Source: Vibrio variabilis
Lineage (GTDB): Bacteria > Pseudomonadota > Gammaproteobacteria > Enterobacterales > Vibrionaceae
Assembly: GCF_003263785.1 (NCBI RefSeq)
Contig: NZ_JYJK01000085.1
Location: forward strand, 1 to 64,000
Reading direction: 5' to 3'
Length of the DNA: 64,000 nt
Shown in pieces: positions 1 to 9,841 of this stretch; within the stretch, counting starts at the first letter, position 1, and every line of letters starts with the position of its first letter. The translations under genes and the position numbers were made by a program. The notes beneath the pieces are model-generated. The model was not told the origin of the DNA, ran no database searches, and worked only from the letters and a program-made list of their open reading frames with translations.

Positions 1-255
1 GTCTGAGCTGTCGTGCCATGCTTTGTGCGTAAAGTGTGTGTCTGTTGATACTGAGTAAACTTCTACGCCGCGCTCTTGAAGTTCTGCATAGTGGTCTGCA
101 AGGTCGCCAAGCTCTGTTGGGCACACGAATGTGAAGTCTGCTGGGTAGAAGAAGAATACAGCCCACTTACCTTTCACGTCTTGCTCTGTGATTTCTACGA
201 ATTCGCCTTGTTTGAATGCTGTTGCTGAAAATGGCTTGATAGTCGTGTTGATCAT
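1..255 (-). CDS. ahpC: Alkyl hydroperoxide reductase C, N-terminal part
   Basis: Typical 2-Cys peroxiredoxin that reduces hydrogen peroxide and organic peroxides in the cytoplasm. The 85 visible residues hold the family signature [13 protein letters not shown], with the peroxidatic cysteine at residue 45. The resolving cysteine would lie in the part beyond the window edge. The start ATG at 255 is preceded by GAGAGAG, a good ribosome binding site. The reading frame runs off the left edge, so the gene is truncated by the window and not by mutation. The usual reductase partner AhpF is not visible. Identification is close to certain at family level. The 300 bases upstream hold a possible OxyR-type site, listed separately. 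Confidence 0.95.
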   Translation of the reverse strand, partial: MINTTIKPFSATAFKQGEFVEITEQDVKGKWAVFFFYPADFTFVCPTELGDLADHYAELQERGVEVYSVSTDTHFTHKAWHDSSD

Positions 256-368
256 AATTTTACTCTCTCAATCTGGTCTTGTTATTTGGTGTGGCACTGT
301 CCTGCGCCGATGGATATATATTGCAATGAGAGCGCGTTTTTGAAAATTCGTCTGTGCCTATCTATTCA

Positions 369-407
369 ATTGGTATTTTCTATCACTAGTGATTGGCTTT
401 AGCTATC
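369..407 (-). promoter_or_regulatory. Possible OxyR operator upstream of ahpC
   Basis: Two 16-base direct copies of ATTGGnnTTnnCTATC lie at 369-384 and 392-407, offset by 23 bases, in the 300-base gap between ahpC and the glutathione synthetase gene. Each holds two four-base blocks (ATTG and CTAT) separated by seven bases. That is the layout of an OxyR half-site (ATAG-N7-CTAT), although the spacer between halves is eight bases, not seven. OxyR control of ahpC is well established in gammaproteobacteria. Assigning this site is inference. I see nothing else notable between 256 and 556. Confidence 0.4.
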
Positions 408-556
408 GATGTTGACAACCTAAAAATTGGCAGTATTATTTCGACTTTATTGGAAATGTAGTTAACCTTAGTTTTTATTTCGACTGGCGTCATCAATCAA
501 GCCATCATCCACGAAGATGAAAAGCGTCAACCATTGCCAGGTTATAGGTACGAATA

Positions 557-1986
557 ATGAACACCCCAGCACTTGCTATCCAAGATGCCATCAACTGGAT
601 GATGACCCACAATGTCATGTTAAAAGCGACGCCAGGAAGCAGCAAACATGCTGCCGTAAGCCTCACGCCTGCAACGATTTCCGAAGCCCGCTTCAATGCA
701 CTTAGTGAATCAGCGCCTATCTTTGGTCAATTGATCAACGCGGTGGCTGAAAATCATCAGTTTCTTCAAGAAGCGATTGAACCCGTTGCCCAAGGCGATG
801 CGTTTTTCCGTGAGCTACTTGCGATGCACAAAGCGATTCACCAAAAAGGCAATGCCAAACGTACGCCGCTGCTCATGATGCGCACAGATTTTATGGACGA
901 CCAAGAGCTGGGGCCACAACTTATTGAGTTTAATGGCATTGCAGCAGGAATGGGCCGTTTGGGCAGCGTACTCATGAACTTCATCGCTATCTGCAAAAGC
1001 AATCTCCAAATGCGTTTAGCAACTGGAACGAAAACCCGCATGCAAAACTTATCGATAACTTGGCTATCACCCGTTTAGCCGAGGGAATTGTGCATGCAGC
1101 GCAGAGCATTAAAGCGCAGACTGAAGAACAAGACCGCGCTAAATTTTTAATGGTGGTGCAAGAAAATGAGGACAACATTTTCGATCAGTTCTTGCTCGAA
1201 CAGCAGTTGCGTGAGATGGGTATTGAAACCTATCGACGCACCTTCAAACAGCTACATAGCTCACTGACCACCGGAGAACATGAGCGCCTAATACTCGATG
1301 GTGTGGGCGGTATTGATGTGGTGTATTTACGAGCGGGTTATCAATATTGTGATTACGCCGCGCATGATCTGGATAGCAAAAAGTGCTGTGATACCTTAAT
1401 GAACACGCGTATTTTCATTGAGCAACATAAAGTTGCCGTCAATGCGACAGTGAGCCAGCAACTCGCCACCAGTAAGCGAGTGCAAACACTACTCACGTCG
1501 ATGACGGCTGAGCAACTGACACGTTTCGATCTGACCTTGGAGCAAGCAGAGCGCGTAAAAGGTCTCCTCGGTGACATGAGGCTGGTGAATGAGGAAAGCT
1601 ACGACTTTATCAGCACTGAAGATGTCGACAATTGGGTGCTCAAAAACCAAGGAGAAGGCGGCGGACACTGTATTTTTGGCGAGGATATTCCTCAAAAATT
1701 GCAACAACTGACCCCGGATCAATATGAGACTTGGGCGCTGATGCGACGAGTTCGCCCAGCACCAAGACGAACGCCAGCTCTCGTAGTAAGAGAGGGTGTG
1801 GCAGATACCGTCGATGACCTAATTAGTGAACTGGGACTTTTCACGGTTCACTTAGATGGCAAGCAGGTGACTGCAGATGGTGGATATGCTGGCTATTTGG
1901 TGCGAAGTAAAGCATCAACGACCACCGAAGGCGGTGTACATAGTGGATTAGGCGTCCTAGACTCTCTTGCGTACGAGGATAATTGA
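557..1986 (+). CDS. Glutathione synthetase, eukaryotic type (one frame break)
   Basis: ATP-grasp enzyme joining gamma-glutamylcysteine and glycine to make glutathione. It belongs to the eukaryote-like GSS family, not the bacterial GshB family. Signatures in order: IEFNGIAAGMG, the glycine-rich loop VLKNQGEGGG followed by GEDIP, MRRVRP, and the C-terminal GYLVRSKA and EGGVHSGLGVLDS, matching the GSS substrate loops. The restored product is 476 residues, the usual size. The frame breaks at 952-954, where one extra G in the GGG run restores a continuous GMGPFGQRTHEL reading. The gene stands alone between ahpC and msrP, fitting a redox-defence neighbourhood. The start at 557 has only a weak upstream AGGT. 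Confidence 0.9.
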
Positions 1987-2153
1987 GCGCCCTTTTGTAC
2001 AATGTCAGCAAAATCTGCGCGGGCAGGCGTTCCAGACAACGACGACATCCAAAACAAAAAAATGAAAGACTTTTTGCTCTAACTCGGTCTAATTAAGCCT
2101 ATAAACGATAAATTCGTCGATTGCGAACACGCAAGCATCATCAGGGGAAGAGC

Positions 2154-3160
2154 ATGTTTATCAAGAAGAATCATCGCTGGGCATTATCAGAGAACGACGC
2201 GACGCCAGAGTCCGTGTACAAAGAGCGTCGTGAGATATTGAAAAAGCTCGGGATTGCTGCAGTGGGAATGCCGCTTGCTGCCAATGCACAGGCGGGCATC
2301 TTTGACATTTTCTCTTCCAGTGAAACCAAAGCAACAGCTGACCCAAGAATCGATCTTTCTGTCACTAAGCCCGAGCAATATCAAGCCAAGTTATCGCTAA
2401 CCCCAGAAAGTAAGGTACTTAAATACAATAACTTTTACGAATTTGGCACCGACAAAGCCGATCCAGCCAACAACTCATCTGAGTTCATCACCGACCCATG
2501 GACAGTGGAGATCGATGGCTTGGTCAACAACCCAATCAAGCTCGACTACGATGACATTTTTAATAAGTTTACACTTGAAGAGCGCATCTACAGACTTCGC
2601 TGTGTAGAGGCTTGGTCGATGAACATTCCGTGGATTGGTTTTCCCCTTGCTGACCTAATTAAAATGGCAGATCCCCAAAGCGGAGCGAAATACGTGGCAT
2701 TCGAAACGCTTTACGATCCAAAACAGTTTCCCGCTCAACGCTCATGGAGCAGTATTGATTACCCTTATGTCGAGGGACTAAGATCGATGAAGCGATCAAC
2801 CCGCTCACGCTTATCTCTGTTGGACTTTACGGCAAAACGCTTGCCCCGCAAAACGGTGCACCACTAAGGCTTGTTGTGCCATGGAAGTACGGTTTTAAAA
2901 GCATTAAGTCCATTGTTCGTATTCGCCTTACTGACAAAGAGCCGCCAACAACCTGGAACCGCTCTGCACCAAGCGAGTATGGCTTCTATGCCAACGTCAA
3001 TCCACAAGTCGATCACCCAAGATGGAGCCAAGCGAGCGAGCGCTTTATTGGTGAAGGAAGCCTATTAAGCAGTCGCAGGCAACCTACCTTGATGTTTAAT
3101 GGTTATGAAGAAGAGGTCGCACACCTATACAAAGATATGGACTTGAGGAAGTTCTATTAA
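2154..3160 (+). CDS. msrP: Methionine sulfoxide reductase catalytic subunit MsrP (one frame break)
   Basis: Periplasmic molybdopterin enzyme that repairs methionine sulfoxide in envelope proteins. Evidence: a twin-arginine leader (RREILKK at residues 25-31, then a short hydrophobic stretch ending ANAQA), and an oxidoreductase molybdopterin domain with the Mo-ligand cysteine at residue 150 in [14 protein letters not shown]. The start at 2154 follows AGGGGAAG. The frame breaks near 2781-2783; one extra base restores [20 protein letters not shown] and a 335-residue protein that ends DMDLRKFY. The stop overlaps the msrQ start (TAATG), so the pair is translationally coupled. Confidence 0.93.
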
Positions 3161-3828
3161 TGAAGCTCTCTCCTAAGTCCATCATTGCGCTAAAGGTGCT
3201 CATTCATACTGTGTCACTCGGCTTTTTTGCTCTACTAGTCATAGCCATCAACAATGACAGCTTAGGGGGCGACCCAGTACAGAGCATTATTCATTTTACC
3301 GGCATCAGTGCGCTCAATACTCTGTTTATAACCCTACTCGTTTCACCTTTAGCAAGATGGAGCAAACAGGGTCTGTTAGTACGAGTGAGACGGTTACTCG
3401 GCCTTTACAGTTTCTTCTGGGCTGTGTTGCACCTTATCGCCTTTGCGACGCTAGACCTTGGGTTAGACTGGAGCCTACTCGCCTCAGAGATCGTAAAACG
3501 ACCGTACCTCACTGTCGGTGCTGCTGTTTGGATTATATTGCTACTGCTATCGGTTACATCGACGCAAGCCATGATGCGCAAGCTTGGTTCAAAGTGGCAA
3601 AAGCTGCACAACTGGGTTTATTTGGCGGCGATACTAGCGCCTATCCACTTTTACTGGTCAGTTAAATCAGAGGTGGCAGAGCCAATCATCTACATGCTCA
3701 TCGCTGTATTACTCTTAGCGGCGCGGTGGAAAAGTGCTAAAAAAGCGGCTTGGGGTAAAGGCTTGATTGAGTGCTTATCGAAGGATTTGAACGGCAGCGA
3801 TGACCGAATGGCTAAAGTGTGCGGTTGA
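3160..3828 (+). CDS. msrQ: MsrQ haem-binding membrane subunit
   Basis: Inner-membrane b-type haem protein of the ferric-reductase-like transmembrane family that passes quinol electrons to MsrP. The 222-residue product has about six hydrophobic helices. Histidines in the helices near WAVLHLIAF and KLHNWVYLAAILAPIHFYWS are the likely haem ligands (family knowledge). Its start overlaps the msrP stop, and the order msrP-msrQ is the standard one. The last 20 residues (from GLIECLSKD) are soluble and slightly longer than usual. Confidence 0.92.
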   Translation: MKLSPKSIIALKVLIHTVSLGFFALLVIAINNDSLGGDPVQSIIHFTGISALNTLFITLLVSPLARWSKQGLLVRVRRLLGLYSFFWAVLHLIAFATLDLGLDWSLLASEIVKRPYLTVGAAVWIILLLLSVTSTQAMMRKLGSKWQKLHNWVYLAAILAPIHFYWSVKSEVAEPIIYMLIAVLLLAARWKSAKKAAWGKGLIECLSKDLNGSDDRMAKVCG

Positions 3829-3938
3829 GCCATTTGATTTCTGTATTTGTTGATTAGCCAGAAGTTTTTTATGAATCAAATGTTTTAACATTGCGTTGTT
3901 CGCAGTCGTTTTAACACTGACACAGATGGTGATAGAAA

Positions 3939-4250
3939 ATGGAATTAACAAGTACAAGCTGTACGCCTCGCCAAGCAAACATCAACGCCGCTCTCGGTTC
4001 TCTCGTCGTTGTCGCAGCCGCAATCTTCTTTATGGATATTTTGGATGGTGCCCCATCAATACTCTTTGCTCTTGTCGCATCGATCGCGTGTATCGCGAAC
4101 TTGCGCCATTTGTTTGTTCAGCCAAATGCAGATACTGAAGAAGTCAAAGTGACCACAGAATCCGTTGAAAGCGTCTCTGCCGCTGAGCAACCAACGCCGC
4201 CACAAAAAGCGCCGCCACGTAGACGACCAAATCTATATTTAGTTAAGTAG
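3939..4250 (+). CDS. Small membrane protein of unknown function
   Basis: A 103-residue product I do not recognise. Residues about 17-55 form two hydrophobic segments (ALGSLVVVAAAIFFMDIL and ILFALVASIACIANL). These are followed by an acidic/serine stretch and a proline- and arginine-rich tail (PPQKAPPRRRPNLYLVK), which should be cytoplasmic. It sits alone downstream of msrPQ, separated by about 110 bases, and converges on the next gene. The ribosome binding site is weak. Coding status is supported by the coherent membrane/charged architecture. Confidence 0.6.
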   Translation: MELTSTSCTPRQANINAALGSLVVVAAAIFFMDILDGAPSILFALVASIACIANLRHLFVQPNADTEEVKVTTESVESVSAAEQPTPPQKAPPRRRPNLYLVK

Positions 4251-4298
4251 CCACTTATAAAAAGGTTCAAACACTGCGTTAAATAACCTTCTAATACA

Positions 4299-5330
4299 TC
4301 ACTCAGAGTTTTGATGTAATCGCTCAATCATGGTTCTTACTTCTTCACTATTAAAGTCTTGGCGATGCAGTGTTTTATCTATCGCTCGAGTCATAGAGGG
4401 GCTTCGAGACTGGGCCTTCACTATAAGTCGCTCTACTCGCGGTAGGGCTGATGCACTTTGTATGGTGCTCCATTCGATTAGTGCCACGCCCGCTTCATAC
4501 TGCCCCATCATCGCTAGAGATTCCAACGAAGCGTCAACTAATGCAGGAGTAGACTCTTTACTGGCGATCACATCTTTAAGTTGCGGTACCAAACGCTCAT
4601 TGCTTAAGTAAGACATACTAGACAGCGCCCAGCCAACCTTACTATCCTGTTGTTCACTATTACTCCCACCGGCGACGGCAATTAAAAACTCTAGGTCACT
4701 TTCAGCAGCATTTTGAGCGATGCCACGAGCCAGATCTCCCAAATAAAGGCTATCATTGGGCAGCTTGGCAAAGCTGGCCTTCAACTGCTCCATATGACGG
4801 TCGCTCCTCGTTATGTATCGCAATGATTGCTTAGCTGCGTAAATGGTATCAGAGCTGGGTTCAACAAGTGCTCCCAACGCTTCTAGCAAGACAGCGACCG
4901 ATTCTGGTGTATTAATCGACGCTAACAAACTAAGGAGGTATTCATGGGTGCGCTGTCCATCATCTGGGAGTAACAACTTTGCCCTGATCTCATTGTAGAC
5001 AGCAGTATTGGGTTGTCGCTTTAGTGCTTCTATGAGGCGCTTTTCGATATCGAAGCTTTGATTACCCTCGGCGCGAGTGTCTAAAAGAGTTTGCCAGAGC
5101 GACTCCGACGACCAAACCGTTTCCATTGTTGCATCTGATTCAACGGTCTCGATACTGTCTTTGCTTAACATGGAGCCTGCAGTGTTCAAAGGTTCAACGG
5201 TATCCCGCGTGGATAGGCTTTCGACCTCTTCTTTCTTAGGCTCATCGACTCTACCGCCCCATGTACTCACCACGTAAACACAACCCAAAAACCCAGCGAG
5301 CAATATGGTACGTTTCACTGCTTGATTCAT
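4299..5330 (-). CDS. Membrane-anchored HEAT-like repeat protein, partner of the lipase
   Basis: A 343-residue product with an N-terminal signal anchor (residues 8-24), a variable acidic/serine linker to about residue 75, then helical repeats resembling HEAT repeats to the end. The start chosen is ATG 5330, which overlaps the stop of the lipase-like gene (ATGA at 5327-5330); an upstream TTG (5345) is less likely. The tight coupling, anchor and helical-repeat body recall the arrangement of steric lipase foldases. However, I do not see the RxxFDY(F/C)LSALGE signature of that family, so a foldase role is only a suggestion. Function unknown. Confidence 0.7.
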   Translation of the reverse strand: MNQAVKRTILLAGFLGCVYVVSTWGGRVDEPKKEEVESLSTRDTVEPLNTAGSMLSKDSIETVESDATMETVWSSESLWQTLLDTRAEGNQSFDIEKRLIEALKRQPNTAVYNEIRAKLLLPDDGQRTHEYLLSLLASINTPESVAVLLEALGALVEPSSDTIYAAKQSLRYITRSDRHMEQLKASFAKLPNDSLYLGDLARGIAQNAAESDLEFLIAVAGGSNSEQQDSKVGWALSSMSYLSNERLVPQLKDVIASKESTPALVDASLESLAMMGQYEAGVALIEWSTIQSASALPRVERLIVKAQSRSPSMTRAIDKTLHRQDFNSEEVRTMIERLHQNSE

Positions 5331-7514
5331 TTTGCGTTGCTCCAACCTATTGCATCTAAGACGTCTCTATAAGAGTTGAAGATATCTGTCACTTGCCTGG
5401 TTTCATCGATATGCACAATATTAGAGCTGTTATTATTCGAAGAGAAATCAACGGTCTGACCGTATTGCTCTAGTAATAGGCTCAACTTTTGGCTCGCCAA
5501 TGGCACGATGCCATCACCAACCAAACTATCTCTAGTCTCACCATTTTCTACGTAGCGCAGTGTGCTTGGGTGGGGATGATCACCCTTAAACGGCGCTCCA
5601 TAATCATAGAGATCATAAACACCTACATACTTTACATCAGTATCTAGTATGCCAAACCTTGTCCCACTGTATGTGAGCTCTGCCAACGACACCCCATCAA
5701 GTCCCCATACGCTACTATTTAAACTTGAAATATCTTCTGACTCTGGAGATAGAAAACCTACACTAGGCGCCATCAAGTCCATAACATACTCTCCAAGTTG
5801 GATACCCCAGTATTTTCTCTCACCAGCCAGCATCTCAATAACTTCCCAGCTATCCTCACACACACTGCCATCCTGTCTAAATTGAGTCTTAGGAGTGCAC
5901 CTTTCTTCCATATATGTAAAAAATCGACCAAGTGGTGAACCTTGATGGGGAGTTCCCGTCGTAATGAGGGCTTTTACATGCTCTTTGAATTTTGAATCTA
6001 AGTTCTGGATATACGCCCGCGCAGCTAAACCTCCACGACTGTGACCAATGAGCACGACTTCAGTGTCAATGCCAAACTGATCAACTATTTGACCTATTGC
6101 CTCCTCGACCTCCTTGCCGAGCGAATTAAAGTGCGAATAATCTCCATTACACCCAATTGCTAATTCACAAATTTTCCCATCTAAACCTGTAGGCCCCAAA
6201 TTGCCATAGCGATCAAAGCCACCAAAATCTAAGCTAAAGCAAGACTCTTTGCGATCATTAAACTCGGGAAGAGTAGTGATGCTCTCTTGCCATGTCAGAG
6301 TTTGGCACTTTCCCGCATAGAAGCTGTCGTCATCAATGATAGCTTTCCATGTTGAAGAGTCAGAAGCGAGACCATGCAGCCAAAGTGTCGCTTTCGCTAT
6401 CTCTATCGTGTCCAGTTTTGCAGTGAGCTGATACTCGGCGTTATCCAAAGCCGAAAGCGCGATGAAATGCCGGCTCCCTGTTTGTAACCTCTGCAAACAG
6501 GTCTCCTCAACAGAAGCACTCTGGTTTGAACGACAGTCGTAGTCAAACTGAGTCGGTATCGCGGTTTGACTGACGTAGAGATCAACATCTCCAGAAAGTT
6601 GCGACAAGCCAATATTGAGCAAAATATCTTCCGGTGTCTCCACCACAAAGTAGTGCCATTGTCCCGCTTCAATTGAGTCACTAAATGGGGATGAAAGCGT
6701 CAATGCTGTAGGGCTAAAGGATGTATGCTATCCACGTCATATGGGTTGGCATCATTTTCATTAGGCACACCATCTCCATCGATATCAGGGTCATCACTGT
6801 CAGCAACCTTGTCCCCATCGGTATCTCGTTCAAGCACATTGCTGGAGTTGCGGACCACGTGAACAAACTGTTCCGGATCAGATTGAATATCGGAATAATT
6901 TTGAAGCTCGCGAGTAATGTCTGCTGGATTCTTGATTTGCTCCTCAAGTTCACTCGGTGAACTCGGTAACAACGATAGACGAACCAAATCCTCGGCGATT
7001 AATGTCATCCGCTCATTCTGACTGGCAATAAAGTCACCAAACAACGAATCGGCATCTATCTGCATTTGAGCCGCGAGTTGACTTCTCGCCTTTTCGAGAG
7101 AGATGCCTGTCTGAGTATTCAAGTACAGTAAAGTAGTAAACGGTGTAACGACCGTCTGACCCGGAGGCGCTACCATTAAAAAGTCTTGTGTCACGTATTG
7201 CTGAAAGCCTTGATCAAAGGTCTCGCCAGCATGCGATTGTACGTACACAGGATAAAGTGAAGCATCAAGGCTGTCTGGCACTTGCAGCGTTGCAATCCCT
7301 TTTGCTTGTGTGAGTGCTGAGATTTCGCTTGCACCTGTATCTAGCCAAGCCGTTGCGCCAACCAAATAACCATCGACAGCGTAATAGCATAGTCAGTGTA
7401 GACCTCTGGAATGGAAACTTTAGGTGCACCATTTTCCTCACCATCACCACCTCCGCCTCCACATCCTACTACCCAAAGTAGAGAAAGTACTGACACCCAC
7501 TTGCTTTTATACAT
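5327..7514 (-). CDS. Large secreted lipoprotein with lipase-type alpha/beta hydrolase domain (two frame breaks)
   Basis: Restored product 729 residues. Domains in order: a lipoprotein signal with lipobox VVGCGGGGG; an unclassified domain of about 220 residues; acidic calcium-binding repeats of thrombospondin type 3 style (DTDGDKVADSDDPDIDGDGVP); a domain resembling the bacterial pre-peptidase C-terminal domain (DVDLYVSQTA); then an alpha/beta hydrolase with nucleophile motif GHSRGG (PGAP1/lipase style). Breaks lie at about 7380 and at 6711-6713. Adding one base at each fuses three reading frames. The two inner pieces have only TTG 'starts', which supports fusion. ATG 7514 is the start. Probably an outer-membrane or exported lipase/esterase; substrate unknown. 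Confidence 0.78.
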
Positions 7515-7733
7515 GGCTTGACTCCTTGTAATGCCATTTAATCTGTAACTTGTTAGCGTGAATTCAAAACAATACCAATCTGATTGCATAATCAACCTAA
7601 CACACAAAAAAAACGAAGCAAGTTATGTGGTTAGTGACTGTTAACAAAAGCACAGTTGGTATCACGTTATGTTTAAGGAGCGGTATTAAATGGTGAGGCC
7701 TAAACGCGGAGTCAAAACTCTACTTTCTAACTC

Positions 7734-8756
7734 TTAAAACGGGGATTTTTCTCTCAATCGATACTGCAAAGGGGAAATGGTGTAGAAGGATTTAAAGCTA
7801 CGTACAAAAGCGCTCGCCTCGCTGTAATTTAGAGTTTCTGCGATGGTGCCGATATCCAGCTCCGTACTTTTTAGCAGTTGTGATGCTACCGTCATCCGAG
7901 TTCGTAAGACTATTTCACGTAAGCTAAGCCCTTCGCGTTGCAGGTAAAAACGCAGCTGTCTTGGGGTAACAGAAAACTCATGAGCAACATCTGGCACCGT
8001 ACTTTTAGTAAAGTGCGAGCTAACCACAACTTCAGACACCCTTCGTTCTATGTTGGTCAGCTTGTTACCATCAAGACTATCATTTGGTATCAATGGGTTA
8101 GATAGCAAAAGATCGATATTTGAATGTTCGAGTGAAATCGGATCATTAAGCCAACTAGTGGGGAGTTTGATGAGTGTTTGCGGCTGATTGAAACGCAGTG
8201 TACAACCAGAAAAGAGAGCTCGATACTGCTCAACGTAATGCGGCGCGGGATAGCAAAAATCGAGCACCAGCTTGTCCATATCCGCACGCTGACCAAGAAT
8301 GATTCGGATCAGTAGAGCCCAATATCCCGCGGCAAAGTCTTCACTGAGTAGCTGCACCGCAGCATCGTTAACATCAATACCTGGCACTATCGTTAAGTAG
8401 TCAGACGCTTCCACCAGCGACTCTTGATAGTATGTCGTCGTCATCGCCAAAAACTGCTGAGAAAGCGTCAACCCCATACGAACACTAGAACTGGCGGCAA
8501 CGACGTAGCCATATAAACCAAAATCTTGCACAGTTACGCGCTGATAAAGTTTCAAGTACAGACCTGGTATGAATGTATTGTAATGGCGCACCCAGTGCTC
8601 AGCTTGTGCCAAGTCCATATCCGCCTGATTATTGACACGCTCTGTCAGTTGGCGTTTAAGTGACAGAGCCATTGGCGGCCGCTCGTTTTCAAGCACCTCT
8701 ATTAAGTACTGAACGATCACTTTAGCAAAATAGTGGTTTTGTTCGCGTAAGTTCAT
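7734..8756 (-). CDS. AraC-family regulator, OruR/ArgR-like type
   Basis: A 340-residue regulator with the long N-terminal domain of the arabinose-binding-domain AraC group and a C-terminal double helix-turn-helix (about residues 240-335; key segment LNYSEASAFVRSFKSFYTISPLQYR). The start is taken as ATG 8756, preceded by GAGA; a TTG at 8774 is in the same frame. It is divergent from the ureohydrolase gene, with a 123-base gap. Members of this group often control amino-acid catabolism, so it probably regulates the adjacent ureohydrolase/decarboxylase pair (inference from position). Confidence 0.85.
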   Translation of the reverse strand: MNLREQNHYFAKVIVQYLIEVLENERPPMALSLKRQLTERVNNQADMDLAQAEHWVRHYNTFIPGLYLKLYQRVTVQDFGLYGYVVAASSSVRMGLTLSQQFLAMTTTYYQESLVEASDYLTIVPGIDVNDAAVQLLSEDFAAGYWALLIRIILGQRADMDKLVLDFCYPAPHYVEQYRALFSGCTLRFNQPQTLIKLPTSWLNDPISLEHSNIDLLLSNPLIPNDSLDGNKLTNIERRVSEVVVSSHFTKSTVPDVAHEFSVTPRQLRFYLQREGLSLREIVLRTRMTVASQLLKSTELDIGTIAETLNYSEASAFVRSFKSFYTISPLQYRLREKSPF

Positions 8757-8879
8757 CCATGTCTCAAAAATCAATCTCTACATGTCTAAAATGTCAATTT
8801 TCTAAAAAAGTGTCAATTATTGAACTTCGGAAACTGCAAAGATTAGGGCTTAAAACACGACGACACGATAGGCCATTCT

Positions 8880-9832
8880 ATGTCTGAGAAGATCCCTAAT
8901 TTCTATGCCTCTCCACGCACCTTTATGGGCGCAGAGCGCATCCACAACTTAGCTGAACACAAACTCGACTATGCGATGCTTGGCGTTCCTTACGCTGAAG
9001 GGACATTCGCCCCTTATATTCAGGCGGGACAAGCAGACATGCCTAATGCCCTTCGTGATAACCCTGTGACCATTTTCTTTGATATTGGCGATGTCGGGCT
9101 CTACGACGTCGATACCGATTTAACCCTACTTGAAGGCATTAAAATCGGTGATATTGGTGATGTCGTGATAAGCCAGGAGAAGGAGAGTTAAACAGAAGCC
9201 GCATAACAAATAGCGTCAAAGCGATCTTAAAGTCAGGTGCCGTACCTATCACTGTCGGAGGCGATCACTCCATCACTTACCCGCTGGTTCGTGGTTTTGA
9301 AGACTGCGGATACCAAATCGATTTTCTCTACTTTGATGCTCACCTCGACTTTGCGGACATGCCGCTGCAGTCTGAGTTTAATCACGGTACTCAAACCACA
9401 CATATCCGTAAGCTCCCTTTTGTGCGAAACATTACCGTTATCGGTGCACGCAACTCTACCGCCGCAGAATTTAGGCGAGCGAAGCAGGCGGGGATTCGAA
9501 TCATTCCCGTTAGCGAAGTCGACGCACGCGGCGCAAAGGCGATCATGCAAGAAGTGATTGATGCCAATGTACCAACCTATGTATCACTCGATATCGATGG
9601 TATGGACGCAATTTACGTTCCAGGCACGACCCACCCAGAGTCGGGCGGTATGACGTTCAAACAACAAAAAGATCTGTTGTTTGAATTGAACAAAGCTGCG
9701 AAAGGTAACGTTTGTGGCTTTGATATTGTCGAGCTTTGTCCTGCTAATGACGTCAATCACGTCACCGCCCTTACCGCGTCTAAACTCACTGCCCTGATGA
9801 TGGGCTATCGTAGCCATTTTTTGAATAAGTAG
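8880..9832 (+). CDS. Ureohydrolase of the agmatinase/arginase family (one frame break)
   Basis: Manganese enzyme that hydrolyses a guanidino group to urea. All metal-binding motifs are present in order: GGDHSITYPL, DAHLDF and DIDGMD, followed by the conserved ESGGMTF. The restored product is 317 residues, normal for agmatinase. The frame breaks at 9173-9174; one extra C gives SPGEGELNRSR. Agmatine is the default substrate, but guanidinobutyrate, guanidinopropionate or other guanidino acids cannot be excluded from sequence. It is followed after nine bases by a PLP decarboxylase gene, so a two-enzyme pathway is likely. Confidence 0.87.
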
Positions 9833-9841
9833 GTCACCATT

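Noticed and set aside
4299..5330. Annotating the lipase partner as a lipase foldase (LifO)
   Set aside because: Position and anchor fit, but the foldase signature motif is not visible and the body looks like HEAT-type repeats.
8880..9832. Naming the ureohydrolase speB outright
   Set aside because: All metal motifs are present, but they are shared by agmatinase, guanidinobutyrase and related enzymes, and the unusual decarboxylase partner makes the substrate uncertain.
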